Made by a program: the position numbers and the translations under genes
Notes under the pieces: generated by a model
Told to the model about the DNA's origin: nothing
What the model saw: the letters and a program-made list of their open reading frames with translations, nothing else
Database searches by the model: none
Shown here: positions 9,301 through 22,600 of the stretch, one piece after another
Layout: each line of letters begins with the position of its first letter
How positions within the stretch are numbered: the first letter of the stretch is position 1
Assembly: GCA_037013685.1 (NCBI GenBank)
Contig: CM072885.1
Location: forward strand, 26,040,620-26,104,619
DNA length: 64,000 nucleotides
Direction of reading: 5' to 3'
DNA from: Acridotheres tristis
Taxonomy: Eukaryota; Chordata; Aves; Passeriformes; Sturnidae

Positions 9301-12300
9301 TAAAGTCATAATAGATTATCACTGGAATGGATGTACCAAGAGTTGAGGATGAGTGGATGGGATCCCCAAGTCCTTTTCTATGGCTGATGCTGTGGAGGCT
9401 CAGTAGGATAAAAATCACAGGTTTAAGAGAAGAACTACACAACTCCTCCCAAGTTCTTCTGCTGGGTGTCAGTAAACCTCTTGTACACAAAGCTTTTGTG
9501 GAGTATACTCATGAGGAAGATGTGTTTAGCTGTGCTTATTTCAGTTCTGTTTCTCTTAGTATGCATTTTCATTTCTTTTTTTTTAATCTTACCTTTCCTA
9601 AACAGACCCAAATCTGCTTATGTGTCTCCAGTAATGGCTACCCCAGAGAACAGCTCCATTTTTATCACTTTTTCTTGAATTATGAGTAAGAATTGTCACA
9701 TGTGAAAAAGCTGATAAAATATGTTTTGCACACTGATCATTCACCACCCTTTATCTATTCACAGGCAGGAAGAGAAATATGTAGCTCAAAGAGATATGGC
9801 TTAAGGATGATAAGAATGAATAAAAAATGTATCATATTCAATCTAGCTTCAGTCAGGGCCCAAATATTAAACTGGTCTTTGGCGTGTTTCAGAAAGCATG
9901 TGAAATTTTTTAAAAAGCTCAGTAGGAAGAGATTTTGCTGATTTTAAGTCACTATTGAGAAACTTTTGAGAAACTTTTAGAAAGCCAAAGTATTTTATTC
10001 TGTTAACTGCTCTAACCAAGCTAAGAAAAGCTGACACAATAAAGGCAGATATGAAAACTGAAGGGTGCATTTTTGAAAAATTAACATTTAAAACCAGAAG
10101 CGTTCTGGTTTTGCCTCTTATTTTTCAAGGAGGTGGTCATAAGAACATAATTCCTGTGTTTATATTCTCATTTTAAAAGTGTTTACCTTAAGATTTATGG
10201 ATTTTGAAAGTACTCATATACTCACTTCCATACTATTATCTCCCCTTCAGTCAGTGATTTTTTTTCCCTGCTATGCACACTTGAAGGGATTTAAATGGAG
10301 TTCCAGGAATACTGAATCAAAGAGGAGTGGGATTTGAAATGTCAATGCTCAGCACCAACAGAATATCTGGAAACCAATTAAGACATATTTAGGTTGAAGA
10401 GTGGCAAAAGATGTGCTTGTGAATAAAAAAATCTGCTGCTGCATAAAGTACTGTGTTGAGAGCATTAGGGTTCTTGAAACAACTTTAAAATGCAAGAGAG
10501 GAAGATTCGTTCCAGTGTTTCACTGGAATGAAAGCACTCCCTGCTTTCAGGTATAGTAAGAACACCTGATTGAAAGAGTGCTGTCAGAACTGTACTTTAG
10601 GTTATGATAGCATTAAGACTGTGGCAAACTGAATTTACGTTGGTCATCACTTCCCCTGTTAACTGGTGGAGAAGGGAACTGCAGGAGCTCTCTTCTAAAA
10701 TCATTATATTTTCTTTACTTTCTGCATGTGTGACTTTTCTCTGGCCCCACAATGACAACATATCTCAGGCGTATCCGTATCTGTATCTGTATTGTTGTGG
10801 CAGTATGATTTAACAAGGCAGCACTTTGCTATTGAAGCTCAGCACAATGCTAAAATCTATGGCAGCAGCTACTTTCACTCCTTCGGTTCTAGGCATCACA
10901 GTACAGACCATACAAAAAGTAAGCCTCACTCCTAAAAAAGCAAAGAAATATACATAGCAGAACTGTAATCTTAAATCCCTTGCTCTAGTATCTGTAAAAG
11001 TAATTTATTTAATGATACATTAACATAATTTTGTGTGCTCCCTTTGCTTTCTCACACCAGGAAGGTCTCTTCACAAAGGATGTACTCCTGGCCAGGATGT
11101 GTAACACACCAGTTAGACTGCCTGGTGGGACATGCCCCTTCCTGGGCTCCTGTTTCTGGGAGAAGGGAGAGGATACCTGATCACCTCCCAACCTCCTGTG
11201 AAGACTAAACACAAGTCTGAGTTTGGGACCTATGTTGTCACTTACTTGGGTGCCTGTTGGTATGGCACCCAGAGTGGCAAGGCAGGTTGACTGTATTTGG
11301 GTGGGAGTGAGGACATTGACCTTCATCCAAATGCCCATGGCCTTAAGATCATCAAGACAGGGATGGACCACACAGAGCAAAAAGGGGTATTGGGAAATTT
11401 CAGAAGCTCAAACTCCTGAGATTTCTCCTGGCACTTTGCCTCTGAGAATGTTTCTACTTATCCACAAAATGATTGAGATTTAATGAGTTTCTCATAATTT
11501 TTGCAGGCACTAACAGTATATTTATTTCGCTCCTCTGCCTACATTTTCTTTTTTTAGTTTTCATAAACTGTCTTGTCCAGTGACAGGGTTAAAGCTCACA
11601 CAGATGGAGATGGACAGTAATACTAAAATGCCTAAGTAATCAAATGTGTTACAGCCTGTAGTTCTGCTTTAACATTTGGATGGGACTGTGTTACTTCAAA
11701 TTTAATAACATAAAGTTGCTTTGTTAAAGAAGCTGAAAGAATAAGGCAGAGTGTTCATTGAATTCATGAAGATTAATAGATGAAAGACATGCAGTGTCAT
11801 CTTCAGTGCAATGTAAAGAATAAGATTATCTAAGTTATGCAGACGTTCTAACTCTAATTCAGGCTGTATTTACAGAAACTTACTACCCATATCTCGTTAG
11901 TTCAATGATATGGTTTATTTTTGCAGGTTTGTTTTAGAACTAATGAATGATGGGGAATTAGAGTTACAGCAGTGATAGCAGGTATTTAAAAAACATTCAA
12001 AGCAAGAGTGAAGAATGTTACCCTCTCAGGAAACAAACTGATACTTACTGAAGCTTATGCAAATATTTAAATAATCTAATAAAGATCAGTGAAGAAAAAA
12101 AATAAGAAAAATAGTTCCATGGAATGAGCACAGAAAAGAAGATTGTTAAACACAGGGAGAGTAGAAAGATATGCTATATAAAGCTACATATAAAATTATT
12201 GCTTGTCCTGCTCACCCAGTTTACATATTCAGATGGATGCAAAGTCTTTGCTGTATGTTCTTACTGTAGAAAGAGGTAAAATGTTCAAACAGAGGATGCT

Positions 12301-15300
12301 AAGGTTAGTCCCGGGGCAGGGGAGGGGGGGGGAGGGCGGGTAGCCAGAGCTAGAACTGTGAGATTTTTTATTTGGGGACTAAACTTGTATAAGCAAACAA
12401 GTCTGGGGACTTGTGTATCCAGGCAAGTTTGTTATAAGTTGGCAAGCTGAAGGAAAATATTTTGGTTTTTTTCTATGTATTGAACTGTGGCAGGGTATAT
12501 ACCATTCAGATTTTTTAACATACGTTGATATAGGAAACATTTCAAACAAAGACTTGCACTATATGCTTGCAAAATGAAGAGTGAAAAACAGTTGAGCTGT
12601 TTGATTTTTATCCAAATTATCTAACTTTTCCAGTCAAAATTTTTTACAAAATTTAAGAATTTTTAAGAAAGTTTTCAAGACACTTAGAGACTCTGGTTTA
12701 AGACACTATTATTATGTAGAAAGAAACTAAAACCAAATTCCCAAACCTGCCATCAACTTAAAACTCAGGCCCATTTAATTGGATGCTTAATAACTGGCAC
12801 CCACAGGTTGGTTTCCTAGATTGCACAATCATCCAGCTGTGACAGCCTTTCTTTTCTGTTCTCCCCTGGTACAATGCAATTGAACCCCTCTGTGACCCCT
12901 GGGAATGCCAACAATAGAGATGATCAGTCATTGCACAAACAATCCTCCAAAGGGTGATCACTTTGTTTCAGGCCTTTCTAGAAAACAATTCAAAGTTTTG
13001 CAAGTATTTTAGACTTAACATTTCTTAGGGTGTAGATTAAAAATGTGTTAAGAGCAGCATCGTGAAACAAATATTACACCTAGTGATAAGTAGTGCTGAA
13101 CACAGAAAAATAAAGGTTGAAGATTAAAAGTCTTGTTACTGAGGTTTGTTCCTCCTCCTCATTCCACCTCCTCCCTCAAAAATACACCAATGGGATGCTG
13201 CCTTGTGCAACTAAAGCACCATCTTGTTTCATGCCAAGAAGTTTTAATCAGGGCGAAGGTGAGGCTTTTATGCTGATGTCAGATATGGCCTGTACAGGTC
13301 ATTAAGCTGCCTGCAAGGGAGGGAAGTACGTTTATAAAGTCCGTTTTGGAATGTAGGTCAGAGGTCCTCAGGTCCTCTAGGTCTGGCTCTAAAGCCAGAA
13401 GCTGCAAGGCTTATTTGGGCTTTCAGTGAGCCCTTATTTGGGCTGTTGCTTGTGGGGGGCTGTTGCCTGTGGCATGGGAACCAAGTCTTTTGTCAGCCAC
13501 TGACAGTGCTGTTGGCTCCGTTATCTTCCTGCAGCGATGTGGACAGTATTTTACCTCTTTAGTTTCTTTACAGGAAAAAAATCCTATTGAGAACACCTGA
13601 AGTGATACAATTACAGCATGAGTACTTAAAATCATGGATATGCCTCAATTTCCTGGGGAGCTGGGAAGAAGTTACAGAGTGCATAAAAATTTTTTTTGTG
13701 ACTGCAAATCAATCAGGGTACTAGATAACCTTTACATTTCAGTGGACGTTTAGGCTTAGAACAGTCCCTTCTAGGTGACTCAAAGCAGATATTTTTTTCT
13801 AAGGCTAAGAGTGCCCTGCAGCCAGAAGGCATGTTGTTTTGGTTGCAATCTCATGAAGATGTGAAAGGTACAGAGGGAAGACCCAGCAACCTCTGGCCTT
13901 TCAGTCCTTCCCTGTCCCTGCAACTTCCATTGTTGCAATGCTGCTAAATCTTCTTTGACCACTCAGAACTTAAGCAAACAGAGATTGTACTAGTGGGGAG
14001 TTATGAATTATTACCAAAAAAAAAAAAAAAGTCTGTGCTTGTTGAATAGGTTGGATCAGTACTGGAGTAGCTTGGTGTCAAAGGTTAGAATGAAAAGTAC
14101 AGTGTATTTCAGTCCCTTTCCAGAAAAGTGCATCCTCTGCTACCTGCTCACCTGCTGTGAAAAGATATAGCCCAGGTAATTTGAGTTCTAAATTCACAGT
14201 TTGCTTTTTGTAATGCTGAGACAGAGGACATCTTTGGAACTGAAGGATTACAGGCTTATTTGAATTATAAAGGCACTGACTTCAAGCAGCCTTCTAGTCA
14301 AATCTGTTGCTTGTGTGGTCAGCTTATAATCATGTTTCTGTGATACTAGTGCACAGATGCAGTGTCAAAGCTGAGTTGAGAGGTTTAGTTTATTCTAACA
14401 GTAGGGCTTTTATCAGTCAGGGATATCACAGTAAGTCATCCTTGCACTCCTTGCCCTCTTTTCTCACCTTCCACGTCGTGTTGCCTCCAATGCTTGTTTA
14501 ACCTCTTAGTTAACTGATTGATCTTGTTAGCCCAGAAAAAAAGTTGAATAATTTTCTTCTGGTTTAGTGAATTAAACTTTCTCCCCTCAAATGGATAAGC
14601 ACCTGAGCTGGTGAACAGTGAGAAAGCAGCAGCACTAAGACAACTGAGGACAGGGGAAACAGAAGGGAAAGAAGCTGATAGATCATTTCAGCCACTCTAT
14701 GACATCTAACTCTGTCTTGTAAAGCTTCCCCACTTTGGATGCAGAATATTTGAACTTGTTAAGAACAGAAGACTCCCATGCAACTCCATGGGATCTCCTG
14801 AGTAGCAGGTTACTGACTGTTCTGTGTTGAGTACATCTTTGGCGAAAGATATCTATATGAAAAATCTGCTTCCAGCAAGTAAGTGTTTCGTATTCCTTTT
14901 GTCTAAAAATCAGCATTTTAAAATGAAAGATTTCCTACTGATCCCTTGTCAAGATTTTGTACTTTGCCTTCTCTGGTGAGAGTGTTTATAAAACTTTCCT
15001 TTAAGAAGGAACCACAAACTCATCTCTCAAACCTGAACAAAGTTTCTGTACAGCCCCTTCAAAAGGCTAATCAAGTTCCTTGACTTCTCCTTCGCAAGCA
15101 CACATTACCTGAGAGGAAGCTCAAACACCCAGTTTGCTGCCTTTTTAAGTGAAAGAAGGAAAGAAAAATCTAATTAATAGAAGAAACAAAGAAGAAGGGC
15201 TGACAAGGAGAAGTGGTACACATAGGGTGTAAAAAGCATTAAATTAAAATGTCTACCTCCAGCCACTTTTTCAACTTAGCTATTTTTGCCTATTGTCTTG

Positions 15301-18300
15301 GTGTGGATGATGTTTCTGCTGCCTAACTGCTGTTTTCTTAAGAATTATTTCAGTCAAGCCTGCCCTACATGCATCTCCTCTCTTGCTTCATAGCAGAGTT
15401 CTCCTGGCAGAAGTTTCGGTAGTAGGGAACCAAATAAACAACTGTGTGTATGAGGTGTTAATCGACTTCACTTCAGTAAGTTTAGAATACCTTGCAACCT
15501 CTTTTGGCACTATTTATGCAAGGTTTCAGCAGTTTACTTTTGGAGTAAATATTAAAGTGAAAGGAGCTACAGCAATGGTTTTGAATGTAGAGCATTATTT
15601 TACACCTCATTAGGTCTGTTTTTCCTACTAATACAGCAGTGGCAATTGGACAAGTGAAAGACTGATGGATGAACAAAGGCAGTGTTTCTTTCCTGAGCAT
15701 GCCAAATTCATTCTGTAAACGTGACATTAAAAAAAAAAAGTACCCCAATCCACATGGCAGAAGTCAGGCCTGAAAAACCAAGAAAACCTGCACTACAGCA
15801 GTTTGCACAAGCTCCTGCATCCCTTTACCTAATGTTTTCAGACACTAGAAGGATCACTTTTCCATGTGCAGCTAATTTGCTGTTTTACTTGGAAAGTTTT
15901 CCCAAGGAAATACACAAAATAGTATAAATGCGGTTGGATGCTTTTCTGCTTTTGAAAATTTGAAGTTTTCATAAATGTTGAAAATAACTTGATCTTGATA
16001 CTTAGCGAAGCTGTTATTAATCTCTCTGAAGAAACAACTCTTACGCTTGTTTCAGGATCCACTGGTCCTAGCAAAAGCTTATGCTGCAACAGTTATGGTG
16101 GGTGAACTGTCCCAAGCACGCGTCTGAGGTGCCCTGTCAGAATTAATTGCGCAGGGGTGGAAACTTATTCTTACTCACAGCTTCTCACAAGCCGCTGACC
16201 CCATGTCCAAAAGATTTAAGAGTACATTTTAGGATTATCACATACTGAATAGTTTGAGTGGTATCTCCCATCACTACCTGCATCATGTCTCTGGCATCAG
16301 CTAAGTGCAAGTAAACCAGCACAAGAAACAAGCCATAATATGTGAACTGTTCCACACAAAAACATGCACAGCTTTCACAGAAGAGTCAATACTGTTGTAG
16401 ATTTAGTGATACTCTATTTTGACACATTAATGACAATGTTATGACTTTTGAATGCCCTTTGGGTTTTTTCCCCTGTAGAATAAGCTTTTCAGTGCTACCA
16501 CCCCTTCCCTGTTTTCTTTGCCTGCAAGACTAAGATATAGCTGCTGATACAAGACTCTAAAAGGCTTGGGGGTAATGGAGTGAATTAAACATTCCTCTTC
16601 CAGCTGCTGCTGTTTACAACACTTGACAGTTAAAATACATCACACATTCTCTTGTCTGTTTAATATAAACAATTAGTATTCTAAGTACAGAATCAACCCC
16701 AAATAGGAGGATCCAGACAGGCAGGTCAGATAGAAAACTAAGAAATGTTCTAAATGTATATAAAAGCAGTTTGCAGTCAATTCAACCTATGCCTAACACG
16801 TTTACTGCAGCACATCAGACTGTGGAAGCTGAGAGACCAGTGGCTTGTCTTTTGAGGAAGAAGGTTTCATTTTTCATCTCAAAATTATTTAGCACAACTT
16901 TTTATTTGCAATTTTATTATGAAATATACAATGAAAGGGGAAAATTAAAATTAAAATATAGTATTTTTGTTTTCATATAATGAACTCTTTGTATAATGGA
17001 ACATTTTAATCAACCCAAGATTTATTTCAGAGGAAAGCTTGTTTAGACAGAATTTTCCTTTTTGTCTTTTCTGGAATGAAGAGGTTTGAAATCACAGGCC
17101 TCATTAAATAAAGTAAAAAAAATCCAGCTTCTCTGTAGGTTTACTTCTGTGAAGCTGAGGCAAATCTGAGATAACAAAAGGGCTTAGATGCAAACTCAAA
17201 TTTAGTATACAGGCAACATGATGAGAATAATGTCAATCTTTGTAATTTTAGGAATTCTAACATGATTGTTGCAAAAAGCAATTTGCTAAAATTTATTTCA
17301 TTTCCTATATGAGAGAATTTTTAATGAAAATGTTATAAACTGAAAAAGCTCCTCCTGACAAAAGGCATTTGGGATGCAATACTATTCAACTGTAAACCCC
17401 TTCTTTCTTCAATAGAGACAATGTGTAGCTCCATAGCACAGGGGAGGTAACACTCTGTACAATATTGCTTCACACAGATCGTCTTAAAATTCATTTACCT
17501 AAAGTTTAGGCCTTTGTGGGCATGAGGATGTCTCTGGAAACCTCTCTGTCAACTTTTCTATGTCAAAATCTAAGCATGCAGCTCAATATGAACCTGGACC
17601 AGCTGTAGCTATCATTTAGGAATGAACCTTCTAGTTACTAGCAAGGGTAAAATATCTGATAGGAAGCATTTAACTTCACTTCTGCTTGCCAGGGAAAAAG
17701 CTAAATGGTAGGTTATGAACTTTACATCAATGATTTTCCCTTCATTCCCTTGCAATGGTCAGTGGCAACTGGTATTTGGCCCTGAAGGGTCTACAATAGT
17801 GCAAATAATGAATCACAAATCAACAACTTACAACTTTTCAAAAGGAAGCCAGGTAATTATTTATTTTAAATTAAGACTTCCTCTAAAATGAAAAAGTCCC
17901 CTCAGCTTCTGCAGCCATCAACTCGGTTTGCACCTTTAAAAAATAACAGAAGCAGGGCACAGGGAGTAAAAATGAAAACAGCTTCAGGTTATTCAATTTC
18001 CTGTTTGTTTAAATTTGTGCTTCCTGACATGCAGATTCATCACACTTCTTTCCTGGTGACTACTTCATTAGATTAGTTTAGTTAGGTATTCAGAGGGATT
18101 TTTATCCTCTGACTCATAAAATTCTTGAATTGCCCCAAGAATTTCCTGTATCTGACTAGAATTTTATGTCCTTGTAGTTTTAGCTGGACTCCTTGAAGAA
18201 GCTGCGAAATTGCTATCTAAATTGCTCTGATTTTGAGGTCTTCAAACAGCAGATCAGAAGCCAGCTCTGAGTTCGATTCCTGCTTTTTAAGGAAAACTGA

Positions 18301-18600
18301 TCCGTGCCAGCACTTCACCTCTTAAAACTGTAGTCAGAAATTTTTCTTAGTATTTTTAAACTCTTCCTTTCCTGACACTATTTCCCCTTGCTGCCCATGC
18401 CCTTCCCAGGTGTCCACTTCAGAGTATTTGTTCAATTCCAAAACTGCACCCCAGTGGCTCGAAGTGCAGCCTGCAAGCAGTCCCATCAGGTTTTGATCAC
18501 TCTCTTGCTATAAAGCAGAGAAGCTGAGGTTACATGTATATCGAGCCATTTAGCAGTTGATGAGAAATGCCTTTCTAGATCCCTTCCCTGTCTTTTTTTT
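6317..18600. other. Non-coding AT-rich sequence, probably MSRB3 intron
   Basis: There are only short chance frames, homopolymer runs (for example A-rich at 14015-14030) and unique-looking AT-rich DNA. A short stretch at about 7005-7065 resembles a decayed CR1 LINE tail. No exon with plausible splice sites was recognised, and the MSRB3 exon that should precede 28935 was looked for by eye and not found. The intron assignment is inferred from the exons downstream. Confidence 0.55.
12313..12340 (+). other. G-rich tract able to form a G-quadruplex
   Basis: A 28-base run made almost only of G, with at least four runs of three or more G separated by one base, stands alone in AT-rich surroundings. 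This satisfies the usual G-quadruplex pattern. No gene start is visible beside it. Confidence 0.7.
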
Positions 18601-18619
18601 AGTCCTTTCCGAGGAGAGT

Positions 18620-19620
18620 AAGAGCTAGGTTAGGCTGGAGCCCTTGTGTGTGCTTCTTTTGAAGGGTTCAGCGAACTGAAGGTTGCTTTGTGACATGTGA
18701 GCTCCAGAAATCCACCGAGTGCTTGCAGTGCCAACTCGGCTGCTCGCACAGGGTCTTCGCCTTCCTTGGTTGCCTTCTCGGCACGGCACGACGGCCCTGC
18801 CGTGCCCCGGGTCAGAGGGCTTGGCAGTACCTGTGAATGGCTTTGACGAGGAGGAAACAGACGGCGGAATGGCACCCTGCCTGTCTTCCAAAGTCTGAGG
18901 GGGAAAGTAGAAAAAAAACTGATCACCCCTTGGGGTGTCCGTGTCCTGTCTCCTCTCCCCAGTCACGGTGACTGACTGAAACACGGCTGTACGACCACCG
19001 ACCCGTGTCTGTCTGTCTGTCTGTCTGTCTAGCCGTGAGGTTGCTTCCCCTCGAGTATATTCGCCTACGGGGTGGCAGGTGGAAACAAAAACAAGCCCAT
19101 GCGCTGTACCGAGCCTCCCGGGCTCCCCCCACCTGGAGGCGGCAGCCGCCGCTGAGGAGCGGCAGGGCGGGCCGGGGGCGGCCGCCTCCCGCAGCCCCTG
19201 CCGGGACTGGGTCGGGTCTTCCCTTCCGTGCGGCTGGAGGTTGTCCCCAGCCGTGCTGTCGCAGCTCCGGTGGTCTCCCGGCGGCAGCGGGAAAAGCAGC
19301 GCGCAGGGCCACCGGCGAGCAGGGGGACACGGCTTGGGCGATGGCCCGTGCACTGCAGTGGCGGTGGGGCGCTCTACCGCTGTTGACGCTAGCACATCAG
19401 GATGGTCCAGAACAGGGAGCCCAGGAAAAAGCTAAGCAGCCATCAGCGTTAGAGAAAAGAGTATCCAAAGAGCATCCGTAACTAATGTTGTGAATGGCAA
19501 GCTACTACAGTTCGTCTGGCGTTGCGGGAAGCGCCATTGGGGGGCAAATCCGCATGAGTACGGAGAGTTTTCACTGAGTTACGCGAATGCCTCAATGCGC
19601 GGCACTATTTGCATCTCCAC
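18620..19620. promoter_or_regulatory. CpG island, candidate promoter
   Basis: This kilobase is GC- and CpG-rich, unlike the AT-rich flanks. It has GC boxes (GGGCGG near 19165-19190), a reverse CCAAT box (ATTGG at 19536-19540) and an octamer ATTTGCAT at 19607-19614. Such islands usually mark vertebrate promoters. Open frames on both strands here are best explained by low stop-codon frequency in GC-rich DNA. If MSRB3's earlier exons lie to the left, the island is intronic and could start an internal MSRB3 transcript, an antisense RNA or a separate non-coding gene. No TATA box or splice donor of a first exon was assigned. Confidence 0.7.
19005..19030 (+). repeat. (CTGT)n microsatellite in the CpG island
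   Basis: About six copies of a 4-bp unit (GTCT/CTGT) lie within the GC-rich block. Confidence 0.9.
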
Positions 19621-22600
19621 TCGTTAGCATCTTGCCTCTCCAGTTTTCTTCTATATCGGGTCCCATCTCCTTTTGCTGATTCTCTCTAAACATTTTATTT
19701 CTCTTCTTGTTTATTGCAACATGTTTCTTTTCCAAGCAAATTACTCCGTTGTACATATTTCTTTACCTAGAGTATCATAAAAGAAAGCGAGTTGGATGTT
19801 TGTAAACCAATATTATTTGTCTGTGAAAACATGTAGTGAGTATAATTAACTTCCACTGTGAACATTTGCACTGCGCCTAATTACAAACGTTCATAGCTTA
19901 CCTTGGAAGTTGTTTTCATTGTCTTGAACAGTTTGTGTATGGTACTTTAGTTTTGTTTAAGTTACTTATTTGAGTAAAAAATATAATAGAAGGCTAATGG
20001 AGAAGGAAAAGAAGACATAAAAGATGCAGTCATGAAAGGAATATCACAGGCACAGAGGAGAATAAGAGACCTGTGCTGAGCTGACCTGTGCAGAAGCCAT
20101 ATTCATGCTAATGTTTGCTCAGTCTTTGGGATATTCTAGAGGCAAGTGGGCTTCCCTCAGCAAAGCATTAAAGTAGAACAGCTCCTCATGAGATTGGTCT
20201 TAACTGCTTTGCTGTTTCTTTCCATGGTCTATGTTACTAACGACATTGTATGGCTGTGAAATGGTTTCCTTTTAAAACCTTGAAAGAAAATGTAGTGTTT
20301 AGGAGAAAGGGTGTGCTTTGCTCTAGAAACTGTAACAGAAAACAAAAGGTGAACATTACAATCAGAAATATTACCTTTTCCATTTCAATACTTACAGGTT
20401 TTTTTTTTTCAAAGTACGAAGTTTTCTACAGAAAACTTAAAAGGAGCATATGTGAGTGTGTTTGCACATGTATATTGTTTTTGCCAGAGCTTTCTATGAA
20501 GAAACGCCTTTATTTTGTAGTACACATTATTAGCTACCTCTTTTGGTTTGCATTAGAGGTTGTTAAAAAGATTTAAACCTCCCCCCAAACCAACATCAAC
20601 TCCAAACAATCTAACCCTGAAAATCATTCATTTTTTTTATTCTTTTAGGATTTTATGTAGTGCCTGTAGCTATAGTGCTCAGCTTTATGTTGCAGTCTTA
20701 GGCCGAGGGTAATGTAAAGTTACCCTGAGGCCTAAGGTGGCAGAAGTACCTCAAAAGTCTGCATAAAACTGCAGTGAGTAGATCTTGAACTCCCCATGAG
20801 AGGCAGGGCTACAAGGCTAGGTTCCTTGCAGGGCTTGATGAGCATGTAGTTCATGGTGAAATGTTCCTGCAGTGTGATAAAAATCCTGGTCTAGAAATGT
20901 TAACAATCTTAAGGACTAGCTTTGTGGATAAGCTGTAATATTAGGCAAAGAGGAGGGTTTTGCTCTCCATGGTGGCATGAGAAGGAGCCATACTCCACCT
21001 CTCCATATTCTCCTGCAGAGTCTTGTCCTGTGGCCAAATGGCCCTTAGAGACCTGGTGGTTTGAAGCTCTGTCTTCACTCTGCTTTCAATGCTCTATTTC
21101 GTAAACCTTTGGCAGACATTGCCATCAGCTAACTGCTCCAGATTTTTGCCCCCATCCTGACAAGAACTTTCCTTCATGGCCAAGAAAAATTATGTCTGGT
21201 TTTAGTTTGTGACCAAGTTCCCTCCTATATGTTCCTAGACATCTCCTTTAATAAAGTAAACAGAAGAAAGGGAGTCTTTGTCTTTTTTTAATTGGTGTTT
21301 TGGGGGGTTTTGTTTGATTTAATTCGTGTAGTAACTCTTTCCCTTTTTCATAACTTTACAGTTGAGATGAGAACCTATTTGTCCAGCTGAAATGAGGAAG
21401 GTCCTAGTGCACTCAATACTGGAGGCACTAGTGAAGGAGGTTCATAAAAGGAATATAGCTGCGAAAGGAAGATGATACAGGCTTTTTTGGAATTAAAATT
21501 AGTTCAGTAATCTCTGTAGTTCCAGTTTTAAACATGTAGCTAGCTTCTGGCTGTTCTTTACAAACTTTATTTCTCAGACATGTATAACAATACTAAAAGG
21601 AAAATATTTCAACAAACAATTTGTGGATGTTCATTACTTGAAAGACACCATGACAAATTTTTCAAATATGTATTTCATCTGTCACTGCTGTTCATTTCAG
21701 TGCCAGATGTTGATTATTACAGGGTTGCATTTGCTGGGTTTTTTAAACTTTCTCTGTGAACATACTGCATTATAATTCCAATTTTATCAAATCACTTCCA
21801 TCTAAGGCCTGCTAGCTCTATTGCTATCCTGATTTACTCATCATCTATGAAATCTCTAGCTGTTTTAGTGAGTTGCACACATAACTCATTGGTATACAAA
21901 TTTCAAGGTATTTTGCAATATATACATTTGTTTTATCAATACTGCTTTTGGAGGGAAAAAAAAACCCAACTATTTGAAGTTGAATGCTTTGGACTGAGGT
22001 TATTAGGTCAACAGTAAATTTTAGAAACTATTTCAGAGATTTCATGATGGCATTTTAAAATTATAGCTTAAGGTTACACTGCTTCACACAGTTCTGTTTG
22101 GCTCCTTTGATGCTGAAGAGCTACAGCTGACTTATGTGTAAGATATATTTTTAAAAACATTAGCTGTGATTTAAAGTAACAAGAGACACTATTCAGATGA
22201 GGAGAGAAACCCCTCCTTTGGGAGGAAGTGTGTTAGGTTCAGTAGTTTTCTTGAACATGAACCAAGAAAGAAACCATTAGTAACTCAATATTTGTCAGAA
22301 GATATGAGGAAGATCCCAGCTCCTGCCTACCTGTAGATTTTAGCAACAACTTGTGCATTCAAGATGTAGAATATTACAGATGAAAACTCTAAATGAACCA
22401 GCTTGTATTTATCAGTATTTTAGACCACAGTGAAAGCACAAAGGAAGCAGCTAGGGCAAGAGCAGTATTGTGATAGAGTTATTAATTGCTCAAGAGAGTA
22501 GGCCCCATGCTTTTATTGCTCAAGAGACATCGGGGGCACTCTTCTGGAAAATTCAGATGTCAAATCAAATTGTAGACACTAAGTTTCAGATCTCCCTTAA

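Noticed and set aside
18625..19395. 256-codon open frame on the minus strand
   Set aside because: It lies in the CpG island, is low-complexity and compositionally biased, shows no known domain and overlaps other open frames on both strands.
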